A stretch of DNA of 58,999 nt from Streptomyces tibetensis (GTDB taxonomy: Bacteria; Actinomycetota; Actinomycetes; Streptomycetales; Streptomycetaceae): the NCBI RefSeq assembly GCF_007655005.1, contig NZ_SZVW01000035.1:1-58999 (forward strand). The letters run 5' to 3'. Below are positions 10,358-18,334 of the stretch, piece by piece (positions within the stretch are counted from its first letter, which is position 1; each line of letters begins with the position of its first letter). The notes under the pieces were generated by a model. The model had not been told where the DNA came from. It ran no database searches and saw only the letters and a program-made list of their open reading frames with translations. A program made the translations under genes and the position numbers.

Positions 10358-10414
10358 CGTCCCTCCTCGGTTCATCCCCCTTATTCGTACGTCCCTCGTC
10401 TGAACGGAGCTGTG

Positions 10415-11371
10415 ATGCAGGACGTCTCCACCCTGGTTGCCCAGGCCAGGGAAGGCCGGCCGCGGGCCGTGGCCCGGCTGATCTCCCTGGTGGAGGGGGC
10501 GTCCCCGCAGCTGCGGGAGGTCATGGCGGCGCTCGCGCCCCTGACGGGTGGGGCGTACGTGGTGGGGCTGACCGGGTCGCCCGGGGTCGGCAAGTCCACG
10601 TCGACCTCGGCGCTGGTCTCCGCGTACCGCAAGCAGGACAAGCGGGTCGGCGTGCTCGCCGTGGACCCGTCGTCCCCGTTCTCGGGCGGTGCGCTGCTCG
10701 GGGACCGGGTGCGGATGTCGGAGCACGCGTCCGACCCGGGCGTGTACATCCGGTCGATGGCGACGCGCGGGCATCTGGGCGGGCTGGCCTGGGCTGCCCC
10801 GCAGGCGATCCGGGTTCTGGACGCCGCCGGCTGTGACGTGATCCTGGTCGAGACGGTGGGGGTCGGGCAGTCGGAGGTGGAGATCGCCTCGCAGGCGGAC
10901 ACGTCCGTCGTACTGCTCGCGCCCGGGATGGGCGACGGGATCCAGGCGGCCAAGGCCGGGATCCTGGAGATCGGCGACGTGTACGTCGTGAACAAGGCGG
11001 ACCGGGACGGGGCGGATGCGACGGCTCGCGAGCTGAACCACATGCTGGGGTTGGGGGAGTCCCGGGGGCCGGGTGACTGGCGGCCGCCGATCGTGAAGAC
11101 GGTCGCCGCGCGGGGGGAGGGCGTCGACGAGGTCGTCGAGGCGCTGGAGAAGCACCGGGCCTGGATGGAGGAGCGGGGCGTGCTCGCGGAGCGGCGTCTG
11201 TCCCGGGCGTCGCGGGAGGTCGAGACGATCGCGGTGACGGCGCTGCGGGAGCGCATCGGAGACCTGCACGGGGACCGGCGACTCGGGGCGCTGGCGGAGC
11301 GGATCATCTCGGGTGAGCTGGATCCTTACCGGGCGGCTGACGAACTGGTGGCGGGGCTGACGGAGGGCTGA
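10415..11371 (+). CDS. meaB: MeaB, GTPase chaperone of B12-dependent acyl-CoA mutase
   Basis: G3E-family GTPase of 318 residues that protects and reloads adenosylcobalamin-dependent methylmalonyl-CoA-type mutases. The P-loop GSPGVGKST is at residues 54-62. VLAVDPSSPFSGGALLGDR and VETVGVGQSEVEIA are family-diagnostic switch motifs, and NKADRDGAD is the guanine-specificity motif. The start is ATG 10415 with GGAG at 10406; upstream in-frame codons fall within the tandem repeats. The partner mutase could be IcmA at 19777 or a methylmalonyl-CoA mutase elsewhere. It sits with epimerase and thiolase in one metabolic cluster. Confidence 0.94.
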   Translation: MQDVSTLVAQAREGRPRAVARLISLVEGASPQLREVMAALAPLTGGAYVVGLTGSPGVGKSTSTSALVSAYRKQDKRVGVLAVDPSSPFSGGALLGDRVRMSEHASDPGVYIRSMATRGHLGGLAWAAPQAIRVLDAAGCDVILVETVGVGQSEVEIASQADTSVVLLAPGMGDGIQAAKAGILEIGDVYVVNKADRDGADATARELNHMLGLGESRGPGDWRPPIVKTVAARGEGVDEVVEALEKHRAWMEERGVLAERRLSRASREVETIAVTALRERIGDLHGDRRLGALAERIISGELDPYRAADELVAGLTEG

Positions 11372-11390
11372 GACGCCGGCGTCTGCTCGC

Positions 11391-11419
11391 CGGACCGGAC
11401 CGGACCGGACCGGACCGGG
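11391..11419. repeat. CGGAC pentanucleotide microsatellite
   Basis: Five perfect copies of CGGAC (11391-11415) followed by CGGG, just after the meaB stop. It is non-coding and likely slippage-prone. Confidence 0.9.
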
Positions 11420-11638
11420 GCAGGGCGGGGCGGGGTGCGTGTTCGCTTCGTCCGTCGTCCGTCGCCGGGTGGTGGGTCGGGGCCGCGCCGGGGGGTGTCC
11501 GTCCTCGGAACGGCGCGATGGAGTCTCTCACCGACTGACTGGCGTTGACGCGCCAACCGCTGCGGGCGGACACCCCCCGACACGGCCCCTTCTCGCCGTA
11601 CGCGGGTGCGGGCGCGTCGTGGCTCTTCTGGCCGGGGG

Positions 11639-12073
11639 CTAGCGCAGGGCTGCGGCGACCAGGCCTTCGAGGGCCTCGCGTGGGACTTCGCCTCCGCTGA
11701 CCAGCCGGTCGAATACCAGTCCGTCGATGCAGGTCAGCAGGGTGTGAGTGCGGTTCTCCACGTCCGTCACGCCGTGCCCGGCGAGGAACAGGCGGACGGC
11801 TTCGCGGCCGGCGTTCTCGCGGGGCACGAGGATCGCGCGCAGCTCCGGGTCGCGCACGCTCTCGACGGCGCAGGCGTAGCGGGCGAGGGAACGGCGGCGG
11901 CCCTCGCCGGTGAGTCGCTGGGCCGTCCGCGCAGTCAGGCTGTCGCTCGGGCCGCCCGGCAGGCCGGGCGGATGGGACAGCAGCTCTCCCACCCGCTGGC
12001 CGTCGCCCTGCGCAACACGGCGATGCGGCTGACCCCCTCCCGCGCCGCCGTGCGCATGATCCTTCGGCACCAC
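11639..12073 (-). pseudogene. decayed TetR-family regulator (C-terminal part readable)
   Basis: The last ~90 codons read as a TetR ligand-binding domain: LARYACAVESVRDPELRAIL, then LLTCIDGLVFDRL and a normal end EALEGLVAAALR. The upstream part, where the helix-turn-helix should be (about 11900-12130), shows only fragments scattered over frames. In this frame there is HRRVAQGDGQRVGELLSH; in another frame there is EGVSRIAVLRRATASG. No start codon with a ribosome site or intact HTH was found, so this is probably a frameshifted remnant. A sequencing error or a very divergent intact gene remain possible. Confidence 0.5.
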
Positions 12074-12250
12074 GGCTGGGTCCCACCACGCCTGAGCTGA
12101 CCCGACTCGCGCCCCGCCTCCGCTGCGAACGACGCGCCGACATCCACCAGGGTCTGCTCGAGCCCGCCCGTACCCGACCCCGCTGCGCCGGGGTGTGCGC
12201 GCCCCGGCGTCCGCATGGACGCCGGGGCGGATGGAATCAGGCAGGGGCTG

Positions 12251-12889
12251 TCAGTCCTGGTCGTCGGTGTCGTCGTCCTGGGCGTCGGAGCGGTCCGCCG
12301 TGACCTTGCCCGAGGTGAGGTCGACCTTCCAGTCCTGCTCGGCCCCGCCGGACGTGCGGGTCTCGGCCTCCCAGGACTTGTCCTTGCCGTCCTCGTCGAG
12401 GTCGACCGACGTCACGACACCCTTGCCGGCGGCAGCCTTCGCGGCCTGCTCGGCGGTCACCGAGGAGCCCTTCAGAGCCGCCCGCACGTGCGCCGTGTCG
12501 TCCTCGTCGTCGGTCTGCGAGCCCAGGACCTTGCCGTTGGACGGGTCGACGCTCACGCTGTGCCAGGTGTTGTCGCCGGACAGGACGTCGACCTTCCAGA
12601 TCACCTTGTCGCTGTCGTCCTCGTCGTCCAGCTCGGCGGAGACCACCGTGCCCGAGGTGTGCTTCAGCGCGGAGGCGATGGCCTCGGACGCCGTGACGTC
12701 CGCGGAAGCGGCCCGGGCCGTGTCGTCGTCCCGGTCGTCGCGATCGTCCTGCGCGTCCTTCGACAGCGGGGTGCCGGCCGCCTGCCGCGCCGAGCCCCCG
12801 TCGTCCCCCGTGGTCGCGAGGGCCGTCGCCGTACCGCCTCCGATCAGAGCGGCGGCGGTCACGGCGGCGATCACGATGTTGCGCTTCAT
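12251..12889 (-). CDS. secreted PepSY-domain protein
   Basis: Exported protein of 212 residues. Residues 1-27 form a Sec signal peptide (MKRNIVIAAVTAAALIGGG, cleavage near ALA-TT). A very acidic linker rich in DDRDD follows. Two PepSY-type repeats then lie at about 60-125 (ending WHSVSVDPSNGKVLG) and 140-205 (ending WKVDLTSGKVTA), each with the typical SGKV turn. The C-terminus is an acidic Asp-rich tail. PepSY domains often inhibit or bind extracellular proteases or sense envelope state. It is divergent from an OmpR-type two-component system and very likely its target, with inverted CCTGAAG repeats between them. GGAGG lies 8 nt upstream of the ATG. Confidence 0.85.
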   Translation of the reverse strand: MKRNIVIAAVTAAALIGGGTATALATTGDDGGSARQAAGTPLSKDAQDDRDDRDDDTARAASADVTASEAIASALKHTSGTVVSAELDDEDDSDKVIWKVDVLSGDNTWHSVSVDPSNGKVLGSQTDDEDDTAHVRAALKGSSVTAEQAAKAAAGKGVVTSVDLDEDGKDKSWEAETRTSGGAEQDWKVDLTSGKVTADRSDAQDDDTDDQD

Positions 12890-12953
12890 GCGGATTCCTC
12901 CCGAGTCGTTTCGTTTTCGACGTCTTCGACTCTGGCCGACGGAGGCTGAGAGG

Positions 12954-12985
12954 AACCTGAAGCCCCCTGAAGGGATCTTCAGGTT
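12954..12985. promoter_or_regulatory. candidate response-regulator operator (CCTGAAG repeats)
   Basis: CCTGAAG occurs at 12956-12962 and again at 12966-12972, a 10-bp direct-repeat spacing typical of OmpR-family sites. The inverted copy CTTCAGG lies at 12977-12983. The outer arms AACCTGAAG (12954-12962) and CTTCAGGTT (12977-12985) are a perfect 9-bp inverted repeat. The site sits between the divergent PepSY gene and the two-component operon, 20 bp before the regulator ATG. Confidence 0.65.
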
Positions 12986-13005
12986 GCCTTTGCCACTCTT
13001 TACCC

Positions 13006-13674
13006 ATGCGCCTGTTGATCGTGGAGGACGAGAAGCGGCTGGCTCTGTCGCTCGCCAGGGGCCTGACGGCCGAGGGGTACGCCGTGGACGTCGTCCACGA
13101 CGGTCGGGAGGGGCTGTACCAGGCCTCGGAGGGCACGTACGACCTGGTCATCCTCGACATCATGCTGCCCGGCCTCAACGGCTACCGGGTCTGCGCCGCC
13201 CTGCGGGCCGCCGGGCACGACGTGCCGATCCTGATGCTGACCGCCAAGGACGGCGAGTACGACGAGGCCGAGGGGCTCGACACCGGTGCCGACGACTATC
13301 TGACCAAGCCGTTCTCGTACGTCGTGCTCGTCGCCCGGGTCAAGGCGCTGCTGCGGCGGCGAGGGCAGGGTGCCGGGGCTTCACCCGTGCATGTGCACGG
13401 GGATCTGAAGGTGGACACCGCGGCACGCCGGGTGTTCCTCGGTGAGGACGAGATCGCCCTCACCGCCAAGGAGTTCTCCGTGCTGGAGCAGCTCGTGCTG
13501 CGGGCCGGCGAGGTGGTGTCCAAGTCCGAGATCCTGGAGCACGTCTGGGACTTCGCGTACGAGGGTGATCCGAACATCGTCGAGGTGTACGTCAGCACGC
13601 TGCGGCGGAAGCTGCGGGCGGGGCTGATCCGGACCGTGCGCGGGGCCGGCTACCGGCTGGAGACGTCACCGTGA
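13006..13674 (+). CDS. OmpR-family response regulator
   Basis: Response regulator of 222 residues. The receiver domain (1-115) has acidic pocket VEDEK, phospho-acceptor Asp51 in LVILDIMLPG, and conserved Lys in LTKPFSY. The C-terminal winged helix (~125-220) has AKEFSVLEQLVLRAGEVVSK and VEVYVSTLRRKL. There is no clear Shine-Dalgarno before the ATG at 13006, so the mRNA may be leaderless. The gene overlaps the downstream sensor kinase by 4 bp. It probably autoregulates and controls the divergent PepSY gene through the CCTGAAG repeats. Confidence 0.93.
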   Translation: MRLLIVEDEKRLALSLARGLTAEGYAVDVVHDGREGLYQASEGTYDLVILDIMLPGLNGYRVCAALRAAGHDVPILMLTAKDGEYDEAEGLDTGADDYLTKPFSYVVLVARVKALLRRRGQGAGASPVHVHGDLKVDTAARRVFLGEDEIALTAKEFSVLEQLVLRAGEVVSKSEILEHVWDFAYEGDPNIVEVYVSTLRRKLRAGLIRTVRGAGYRLETSP

Positions 13675-15080
13675 GGCGGTTGTTCGGGTCGGTCCGGGCG
13701 CGGGCCACGCTGGGAGCGACCCTCGTGGTCGCGGTGGCGCTCGTCGCCGCCGGGGCCGCCGTGCTGCTGTCCCTGCGGTCCAACCTGATCGGCGAGGCCG
13801 GTACGCAGGCGGAGCGCGCCGCGCGGGCGGTCGCCTCCGAGGTCGCGGCGGGGACGCCGTACGGCAAGCTCTCCGGGCTGGACGGCGACGACGGGCCGGT
13901 GCAGGTCCTGGACGAGCACGGGCGGCTGGTCGCGGCCAGTGAGGATCTGGAGAAGATCAACGGGACCGACAGCGGGCAGGTGAAGCCGCAGCCGGCGGTG
14001 AAGCCCACCGAGGATGACGATGACGACGCCGAGGACGCGGGCGAGACCCTCGAACCCGGTGAGATCTCCGGGGAGAGCGTCTTCAGCAACGGGTCCGCGA
14101 CGATCGACGGCGACGCGGAGGACTACCGCTTCGCCGCCGTCGAGGTGGAGACCCACGACCGCGGGCACCTCAGGGTCTACGCCGGTTCCCCGCTGGCCGC
14201 CGAGCATGGGGCCGTGCGGACCGCGCTGACGGTGATGCTGATCGGTTTCCCACTGTTGCTCGCAGTCGTCGCGGCCGTGACCTGGCTGGTCACCCGGCGG
14301 GCCCTGCGGCCCGTCGAGGGGATCCGGAGCGAGATGGCCGCGATCACCCACTCCGAGGACCTCGCACGGCGCGTTCCGGAGCCGGACACGCACGACGAGA
14401 TCGCCCGGCTCGCCAGCACCACCAACGAGACGCTCGCGGCGCTGGAGACGTCCGTGGAGCGGCAGCGGCGGTTCGTCGCCGACGCCTCCCACGAGCTGCG
14501 CAGTCCGATCGCCTCGCTGCGGACACAACTGGAGGTGGCCGCCGCGCACCCCGAGCTGCTGGACCTCGACGGGGCCGTGGAGGACACCGTCCGGTTGCAG
14601 CGGCTGGCGGCCGATCTGCTGCTGCTCGCCCGGCTGGACGCGGGGGAGCGGCCCAGCGACGCGCAGGTCGACCTCGCCGGACTCGCCCGGGAGCAGGCCG
14701 AGGGCCGGACGGGTGTCACCGTGGACGCGGAGCCGGTGGAGGTGGCCGGATCGCGGGGGCAGTTGGGGCGGGTGCTGGCCAATCTGCTCGACAACGCCCA
14801 GCGGCATGCCCGGTCGGCCGTCACCGTGAGCGTGCGGCGCGAGGGCGACCGGGCCGTGGTCGGGGTGGCCGACGACGGCGACGGGGTGCCCGAGGACGAC
14901 CGGGAGCGGATCTTCGAACGGTTCGTCCGGCTGGACGCCGCCCGCAGCCGCGACGACGGCGGAGCCGGGCTGGGGCTCGCCATCGCCCGGGACGTCGCCG
15001 TCCGGCACGGCGGCACGCTCACGGCCGGACGCGGGCCCGCAGGCGGAGCCCTGTTCGAACTCCGCCTGCCGCTCGTTTAG
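13671..15080 (+). CDS. sensor histidine kinase with acidic extracytoplasmic domain
   Basis: Membrane sensor kinase of 469 residues. The first transmembrane helix is at about 13-34 and the second at 184-207, enclosing an extracytoplasmic domain of ~150 residues that holds an Asp/Glu stretch (TEDDDDDAEDAGE, ~113-125). HAMP follows (208-260), then the HisKA domain with His274 in FVADASHELRSPIASLR, then HATPase motifs VLANLLDNAQRHA, VADDGDGVPEDD and GLGLAIARDV. The GTG start overlaps the regulator stop. The acidic loop resembles metal- or peptide-binding sensors, but the signal is unknown. Confidence 0.92.
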   Translation: MRRLFGSVRARATLGATLVVAVALVAAGAAVLLSLRSNLIGEAGTQAERAARAVASEVAAGTPYGKLSGLDGDDGPVQVLDEHGRLVAASEDLEKINGTDSGQVKPQPAVKPTEDDDDDAEDAGETLEPGEISGESVFSNGSATIDGDAEDYRFAAVEVETHDRGHLRVYAGSPLAAEHGAVRTALTVMLIGFPLLLAVVAAVTWLVTRRALRPVEGIRSEMAAITHSEDLARRVPEPDTHDEIARLASTTNETLAALETSVERQRRFVADASHELRSPIASLRTQLEVAAAHPELLDLDGAVEDTVRLQRLAADLLLLARLDAGERPSDAQVDLAGLAREQAEGRTGVTVDAEPVEVAGSRGQLGRVLANLLDNAQRHARSAVTVSVRREGDRAVVGVADDGDGVPEDDRERIFERFVRLDAARSRDDGGAGLGLAIARDVAVRHGGTLTAGRGPAGGALFELRLPLV

Positions 15081-15083
15081 CGG

Positions 15084-15560
15084 TTACGGGCGCCCGCGGT
15101 GGCCGCGCAGGTGCTCCGCGATGGGCTTGAGGCCCTTGTCGAGCTCGGTCAGGGCCTCGGGGGACAGCAGGTCGATGAAGTGCCTGCGCACGGACGCCAC
15201 ATGGTGGGGCGCGACCTTCTGCATCGTCGCCGTGCCGTGGTCGGTCAGGACCGCGTAGAGGCCCCGGCGGTCCGACTCGCAGTTCTCCCGCCGGACCAGG
15301 TTCGCGTTCTCCATGCGCGTGATCTGGTGCGAGAGGCGGCTCTTGGACTGGAGGGTCGCGGAGGCGAGGTCGCTCATCCGCATCCTCTGGTCCGGGGACT
15401 CGGAGAGATTCACCAGGATCTCGTAGTCGTTCATTGTCAGGCCGAACGGCTGCAGGTCCTTCTCGAGCTGGTACGTCAACAGCCTGTTGACCTCCAGGTG
15501 GGTGCGCCAGGCGCACTGCTCCGCATCGGTCAGCCAGCGGGTGGCCGTCTCGGTCTCCAT
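15084..15560 (-). CDS. MarR-family transcriptional regulator
   Basis: Winged-helix regulator of 158 residues. The DNA-binding core is SDLASATLQSKSRLSHQITRM and the wing NCESDRRGLYAVLTDHG. The N-terminal helix LEVNRLLTYQLEKDLQPFGL is the usual dimerisation element. It lies downstream of the three AIM24-family genes on the same strand, separated by 116 bp with its own likely promoter, and converges on the histidine kinase gene (3-bp gap). An imperfect AGTT-N8-AACT repeat 20 bp upstream of the ATG is a candidate autoregulatory site. The ligand is unknown. Confidence 0.9.
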   Translation of the reverse strand: METETATRWLTDAEQCAWRTHLEVNRLLTYQLEKDLQPFGLTMNDYEILVNLSESPDQRMRMSDLASATLQSKSRLSHQITRMENANLVRRENCESDRRGLYAVLTDHGTATMQKVAPHHVASVRRHFIDLLSPEALTELDKGLKPIAEHLRGHRGRP

Positions 15561-15579
15561 GAATGAAGTCTACCTAAAA

Positions 15580-15595
15580 AGTTGAAAGGCGAACT
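15580..15595. promoter_or_regulatory. candidate MarR operator
   Basis: AGTTGAAAGGCGAACT reads as inverted AGTT/AACT half-sites 20 bp upstream of the MarR start codon. This AT-richer stretch is distinct from its surroundings. The spacing and half-site style suit MarR autoregulation, but the palindrome is imperfect. Confidence 0.35.
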
Positions 15596-15676
15596 AGTGA
15601 GGGTTTTCGTGTGACAGCGCACACCTGCCGAACATGGGTGCGTAGGCGTTCGATGTCACACTCCGCAGACTACCGC

Positions 15677-16477
15677 TCACAGCCCGAAGCGACGCTGGAG
15701 GTCGCCCAGCTGTCCGGGAAGACGCGGTACGCCCGGCTGCCCCGCCTGGGGGCTGTGTGCCCCGCCGCCGGGCACACCGGCCTGGTGCGGAACGGCCCCC
15801 GTGGCCTGCTCGGCCATCAGTGTCTCGGACGACTGGAGCAGCACCGTCCCGGCGCCCACGAACTCGAACTGGTGCTCCTCACCGGAGGCGCCTCCGAGGC
15901 CCGTCAGCGCACGTAGACCGCCCATGACGCCGGTCATGTACCCATGGTCGTAGTGGTGGCACGGGGAGGGGCAGTCGGCCCAGCCGACCAGGGCCTGCGG
16001 GTCGACCCGGATCGGGGGGTCCATGAACACCACCGGTCCGTTCGACGCGGCCACGAACTTTCCGGTTCCGATGAGGGTCAGAAAACCCGGCACGATTGAT
16101 TGCTTCAGTGCCAGAGTTGGCTGAAAAGCGAGCAGGTTGCCCGAGCGAATGGTCAGATTGCCGTCTTCGAGGTCGTACGAATTGACGTCGAAGGCCCGGT
16201 CGGCGAGGAGCATCTTGCCCGAGCCCTCCGCCACGACCCAGTCGCTCGCGTGCAGTGGCGAATGGAACGAGGTGCGCACGAGACGGTCCAGCCGGCCGTG
16301 TCCGACGCCGTTGAAGTCGATCGAGCCGTAGTAGGCGATCATCTTCCCCTTCTGCAGGAACCACTGGCTCCCCTTGAGCTCCACGCAGAAGGTGTAGGGA
16401 TTGACGTTGTCGTCCGCGGGCAGCGTCGCCGGGTCGAAGACCACGGGGCCGGCGCCCGGGGTTCCGTACGTGCTCAC
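15677..16477 (-). CDS. AIM24-family protein (third of a triplet)
   Basis: Protein of 266 residues in the AIM24/TIGR00266 beta-sandwich family. Family features are FCVELKGSQWFLQKGKMIAY near the start, a central VVAEGSGKMLLAD, DVNSYDLEDGNLTIRSGNLLAF, and the late VDPQALVGW motif preceding a Gly-rich segment. It carries a ~45-residue low-complexity C-terminal tail (PHQAGVPGGGAHSPQAG) absent from its two siblings. It overlaps the upstream sibling by 4 bp, so the three are one operon. Bacterial function is not established; some members have been linked to membrane or stress functions. Confidence 0.85.
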   Translation of the reverse strand: MSTYGTPGAGPVVFDPATLPADDNVNPYTFCVELKGSQWFLQKGKMIAYYGSIDFNGVGHGRLDRLVRTSFHSPLHASDWVVAEGSGKMLLADRAFDVNSYDLEDGNLTIRSGNLLAFQPTLALKQSIVPGFLTLIGTGKFVAASNGPVVFMDPPIRVDPQALVGWADCPSPCHHYDHGYMTGVMGGLRALTGLGGASGEEHQFEFVGAGTVLLQSSETLMAEQATGAVPHQAGVPGGGAHSPQAGQPGVPRLPGQLGDLQRRFGL

Positions 16478-17124
16478 AGCTTCTCCTCCGACGCCTGGAC
16501 GTACACCGCACCGCTGCCGCTGAGCTCCAGCTGGAAGGCCTCGCCCGAGCCGCGGCCCACCATGTCCCGCCAGCCGAGCGCCGTGGACAGCTTGTTGCGG
16601 ACGTCGCCGTGGTGGGCGACGTAGGCCTGCGGGTCCACATGGACCGGCCGCTGGGGGCTGATCGGGATCTCGATGACGCCGCCGTGGGCCATGACCGCGA
16701 CGGCCCCGTGCCCCTTCAGCGTCGTCGTGAACAGCCCCTGGCCGCTGACCTGGCCCCGCACCATGCCCATGACGCCGCCCTGCGAGCCCAGGAACATCGT
16801 GCCCTGCTGGAGCGTGCCCTCGAAGGCCAGGAGACGGTCCGCCTCCACGCAGAGGGTGTCGCCGGAGAGCCGGATCACCTGGACGTGGTGCCCGCCGTGC
16901 CCGAAGAGGACCGTGCCGCTGCCCTCCACGGACATCAGGGGGGTGTCCTCGTTCGCCACCCGGCGGCCGATCATCGACATGATCCCGCCCTGGCCGCCCG
17001 CCATGTTGGGCGTGAACGACACCTCGCCCTTGTACGCGAGCATCGCCCCGCGCTGACTGAACAGCCGCTGCCCCGGAGCGACCGTCGCCTCGACCATCTT
17101 TCCGTTGATCTCCCGGAAGGCCAT
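16474..17124 (-). CDS. AIM24-family protein (second of a triplet)
   Basis: Protein of 216 residues, same family as its neighbours. Recognisable elements are GQRLFSQRGAMLAYKGEV, GGIMSMIGRR, SVEGSGTVLFGHGG, QVIRLSGDTLCVEADRLLAF, TTLKGHGAVAVMAHGG and VDPQAYVAH. No signal peptide or transmembrane helix is seen, so it is probably cytoplasmic or peripheral at the membrane. The start ATG is 1 bp after the upstream sibling and the gene overlaps the downstream one by 4 bp, indicating translational coupling. The triplet probably forms a hetero-oligomer. Confidence 0.87.
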   Translation of the reverse strand: MAFREINGKMVEATVAPGQRLFSQRGAMLAYKGEVSFTPNMAGGQGGIMSMIGRRVANEDTPLMSVEGSGTVLFGHGGHHVQVIRLSGDTLCVEADRLLAFEGTLQQGTMFLGSQGGVMGMVRGQVSGQGLFTTTLKGHGAVAVMAHGGVIEIPISPQRPVHVDPQAYVAHHGDVRNKLSTALGWRDMVGRGSGEAFQLELSGSGAVYVQASEEKL

Positions 17125-17125
17125 G

Positions 17126-17764
17126 TCACACGTCCCCCGCGATCGTGTTCCGCTCGCTCGGCTGCACGTACACCAGCCCGTCCCCCTCGAACCGCATCTG
17201 GAACGCCTCGCCGCCGCCCTCCCCGAGCAGCGTGCGGAACGTCACACCGGACTGGAAGGACTGCCGCAGATTCCCCTGGTGCGCCACGTACGCCCCAGGG
17301 TCGACGGTCAGCGGGTACTGCGCGCTCACCCGCAGCACCACCGCCGGGCCGTCCGACATGATCGCCGCCTGGCCGTGGCCCTCGACGGTCGTCGTGAACA
17401 GCCCGTTGCCCTGCGAGGCGCCGCGCAGGCCGGTGAACTCGGTGCCCGTGCGCAGCCCGCCGTCGGTCGCGAGCAGGTTGCTCGACTCGACGTAGAGCTT
17501 GTCGCCCTGGACGCTGACCAGGTTTATCTCGGAGGCGCGGTCCGCGAACCAGCAGGTCCCGCGCCCCTTCACCTCCATCAACGTCATCTGCTCGCCGGTC
17601 AGCCGCCGGGTCACCATTCCCCGGATCCCCTCGCCGCCGCCGCTGAGCTTCTTGAAGGCCATCTCCCCGTCGTACGCGACCATCGAGCCGTTCTTCGCCT
17701 TGACGGCGTCTCCGGTCATGTCGACGGCGAGCACCTTGCTGCTCTGAAGTCGGAACATCGCCAC
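17126..17764 (-). CDS. AIM24-family protein (first of a triplet)
   Basis: Protein of 212 residues leading the three-gene AIM24 operon. It has KNGSMVAYDGEMAFKKLSGG, GIRGMVTRRLTGE, EVKGRGTCWFAD, LVSVQGDKLYVESSNLLA, TTVEGHGQAAIMSDG and VDPGAYVAHQG. The regular positions of Gly-rich turns across all three proteins point to a shared beta-sandwich fold from tandem duplication. The promoter should lie in 17765-17850. The MarR gene downstream (15084) might regulate or simply follow the operon. Confidence 0.87.
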   Translation of the reverse strand: MAMFRLQSSKVLAVDMTGDAVKAKNGSMVAYDGEMAFKKLSGGGEGIRGMVTRRLTGEQMTLMEVKGRGTCWFADRASEINLVSVQGDKLYVESSNLLATDGGLRTGTEFTGLRGASQGNGLFTTTVEGHGQAAIMSDGPAVVLRVSAQYPLTVDPGAYVAHQGNLRQSFQSGVTFRTLLGEGGGEAFQMRFEGDGLVYVQPSERNTIAGDV

Positions 17765-17989
17765 GACTGGAAGGTATCGGCAGGCCGGGCCCCACGGACA
17801 GGGCCCGTGGGTGGAGAACGACCCTGATCACACCCCTAGGGGGCCGGGGACGGCCCCCCGGCCGGAGGGCCCGCGGGGGTTTGCCACAATGGGCGGGACG
17901 CTTGTGCGCGCGTTCACAAACCGTCGGACCCGTGCCAGCCGTATCGATCGACCAGACCGCCGTCGCGTAACTCCCACCGAAGGTGACCC

Positions 17990-18334
17990 GTGGACCTCAA
18001 GACCGCCACCGCCATCCGCCGCCTCCGCCTGGTCTCGGCCCCCGAGGCGATCTCCTTCCTCCTCCTGCTGGTCTGCTCGGTGCTCAAGCGGACCACGGAC
18101 TTCAACGCCGTGCCGGTGATGGGCATGGTGCATGGGGTGCTGTTCGTCCTGTACGTGATCTTCTGGGCCGACGCGTGGAACCGTGCGAAGTGGTCGCTGA
18201 AGACCGCCGCGCTGTACTTCGTCCTCTCGGTGCTGCCCGCCGGCGGGTTCTTCGCCGAGCGCAGGCTCCGGCGTGAGGCCGAGGACGCGGTCATCGCCTC
18301 CCGCGCGCGCCAGGAGGGAGTGGTGGGCGCATGA
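17990..18334 (+). CDS. DUF3817 integral membrane protein
   Basis: Small membrane protein of 114 residues with three predicted helices (about 18-36, 43-62 and 73-92) and a positively charged tail AERRLRREAED. Family hallmarks are the N-terminal RRLRLVSAPEAISFLLLL, the HGVLFVLYV helix and the WAD..NRAKWS motif. GTG start at 17990 with AAGGTG upstream. The stop overlaps the ATG of the thiamine-binding-like gene by 4 bp, so the two are coupled. A second DUF3817 gene lies at 19326. The function of the family is unknown. Confidence 0.85.
   Translation: MDLKTATAIRRLRLVSAPEAISFLLLLVCSVLKRTTDFNAVPVMGMVHGVLFVLYVIFWADAWNRAKWSLKTAALYFVLSVLPAGGFFAERRLRREAEDAVIASRARQEGVVGA

Noticed and set aside
11304..12143. 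Minus-strand ORF of 279 codons overlapping meaB end and the tetR remnant
   Set aside because: Arg/Pro/Ser-rich throughout without domain character; it overlaps the meaB 3' end and the CGGAC microsatellite.
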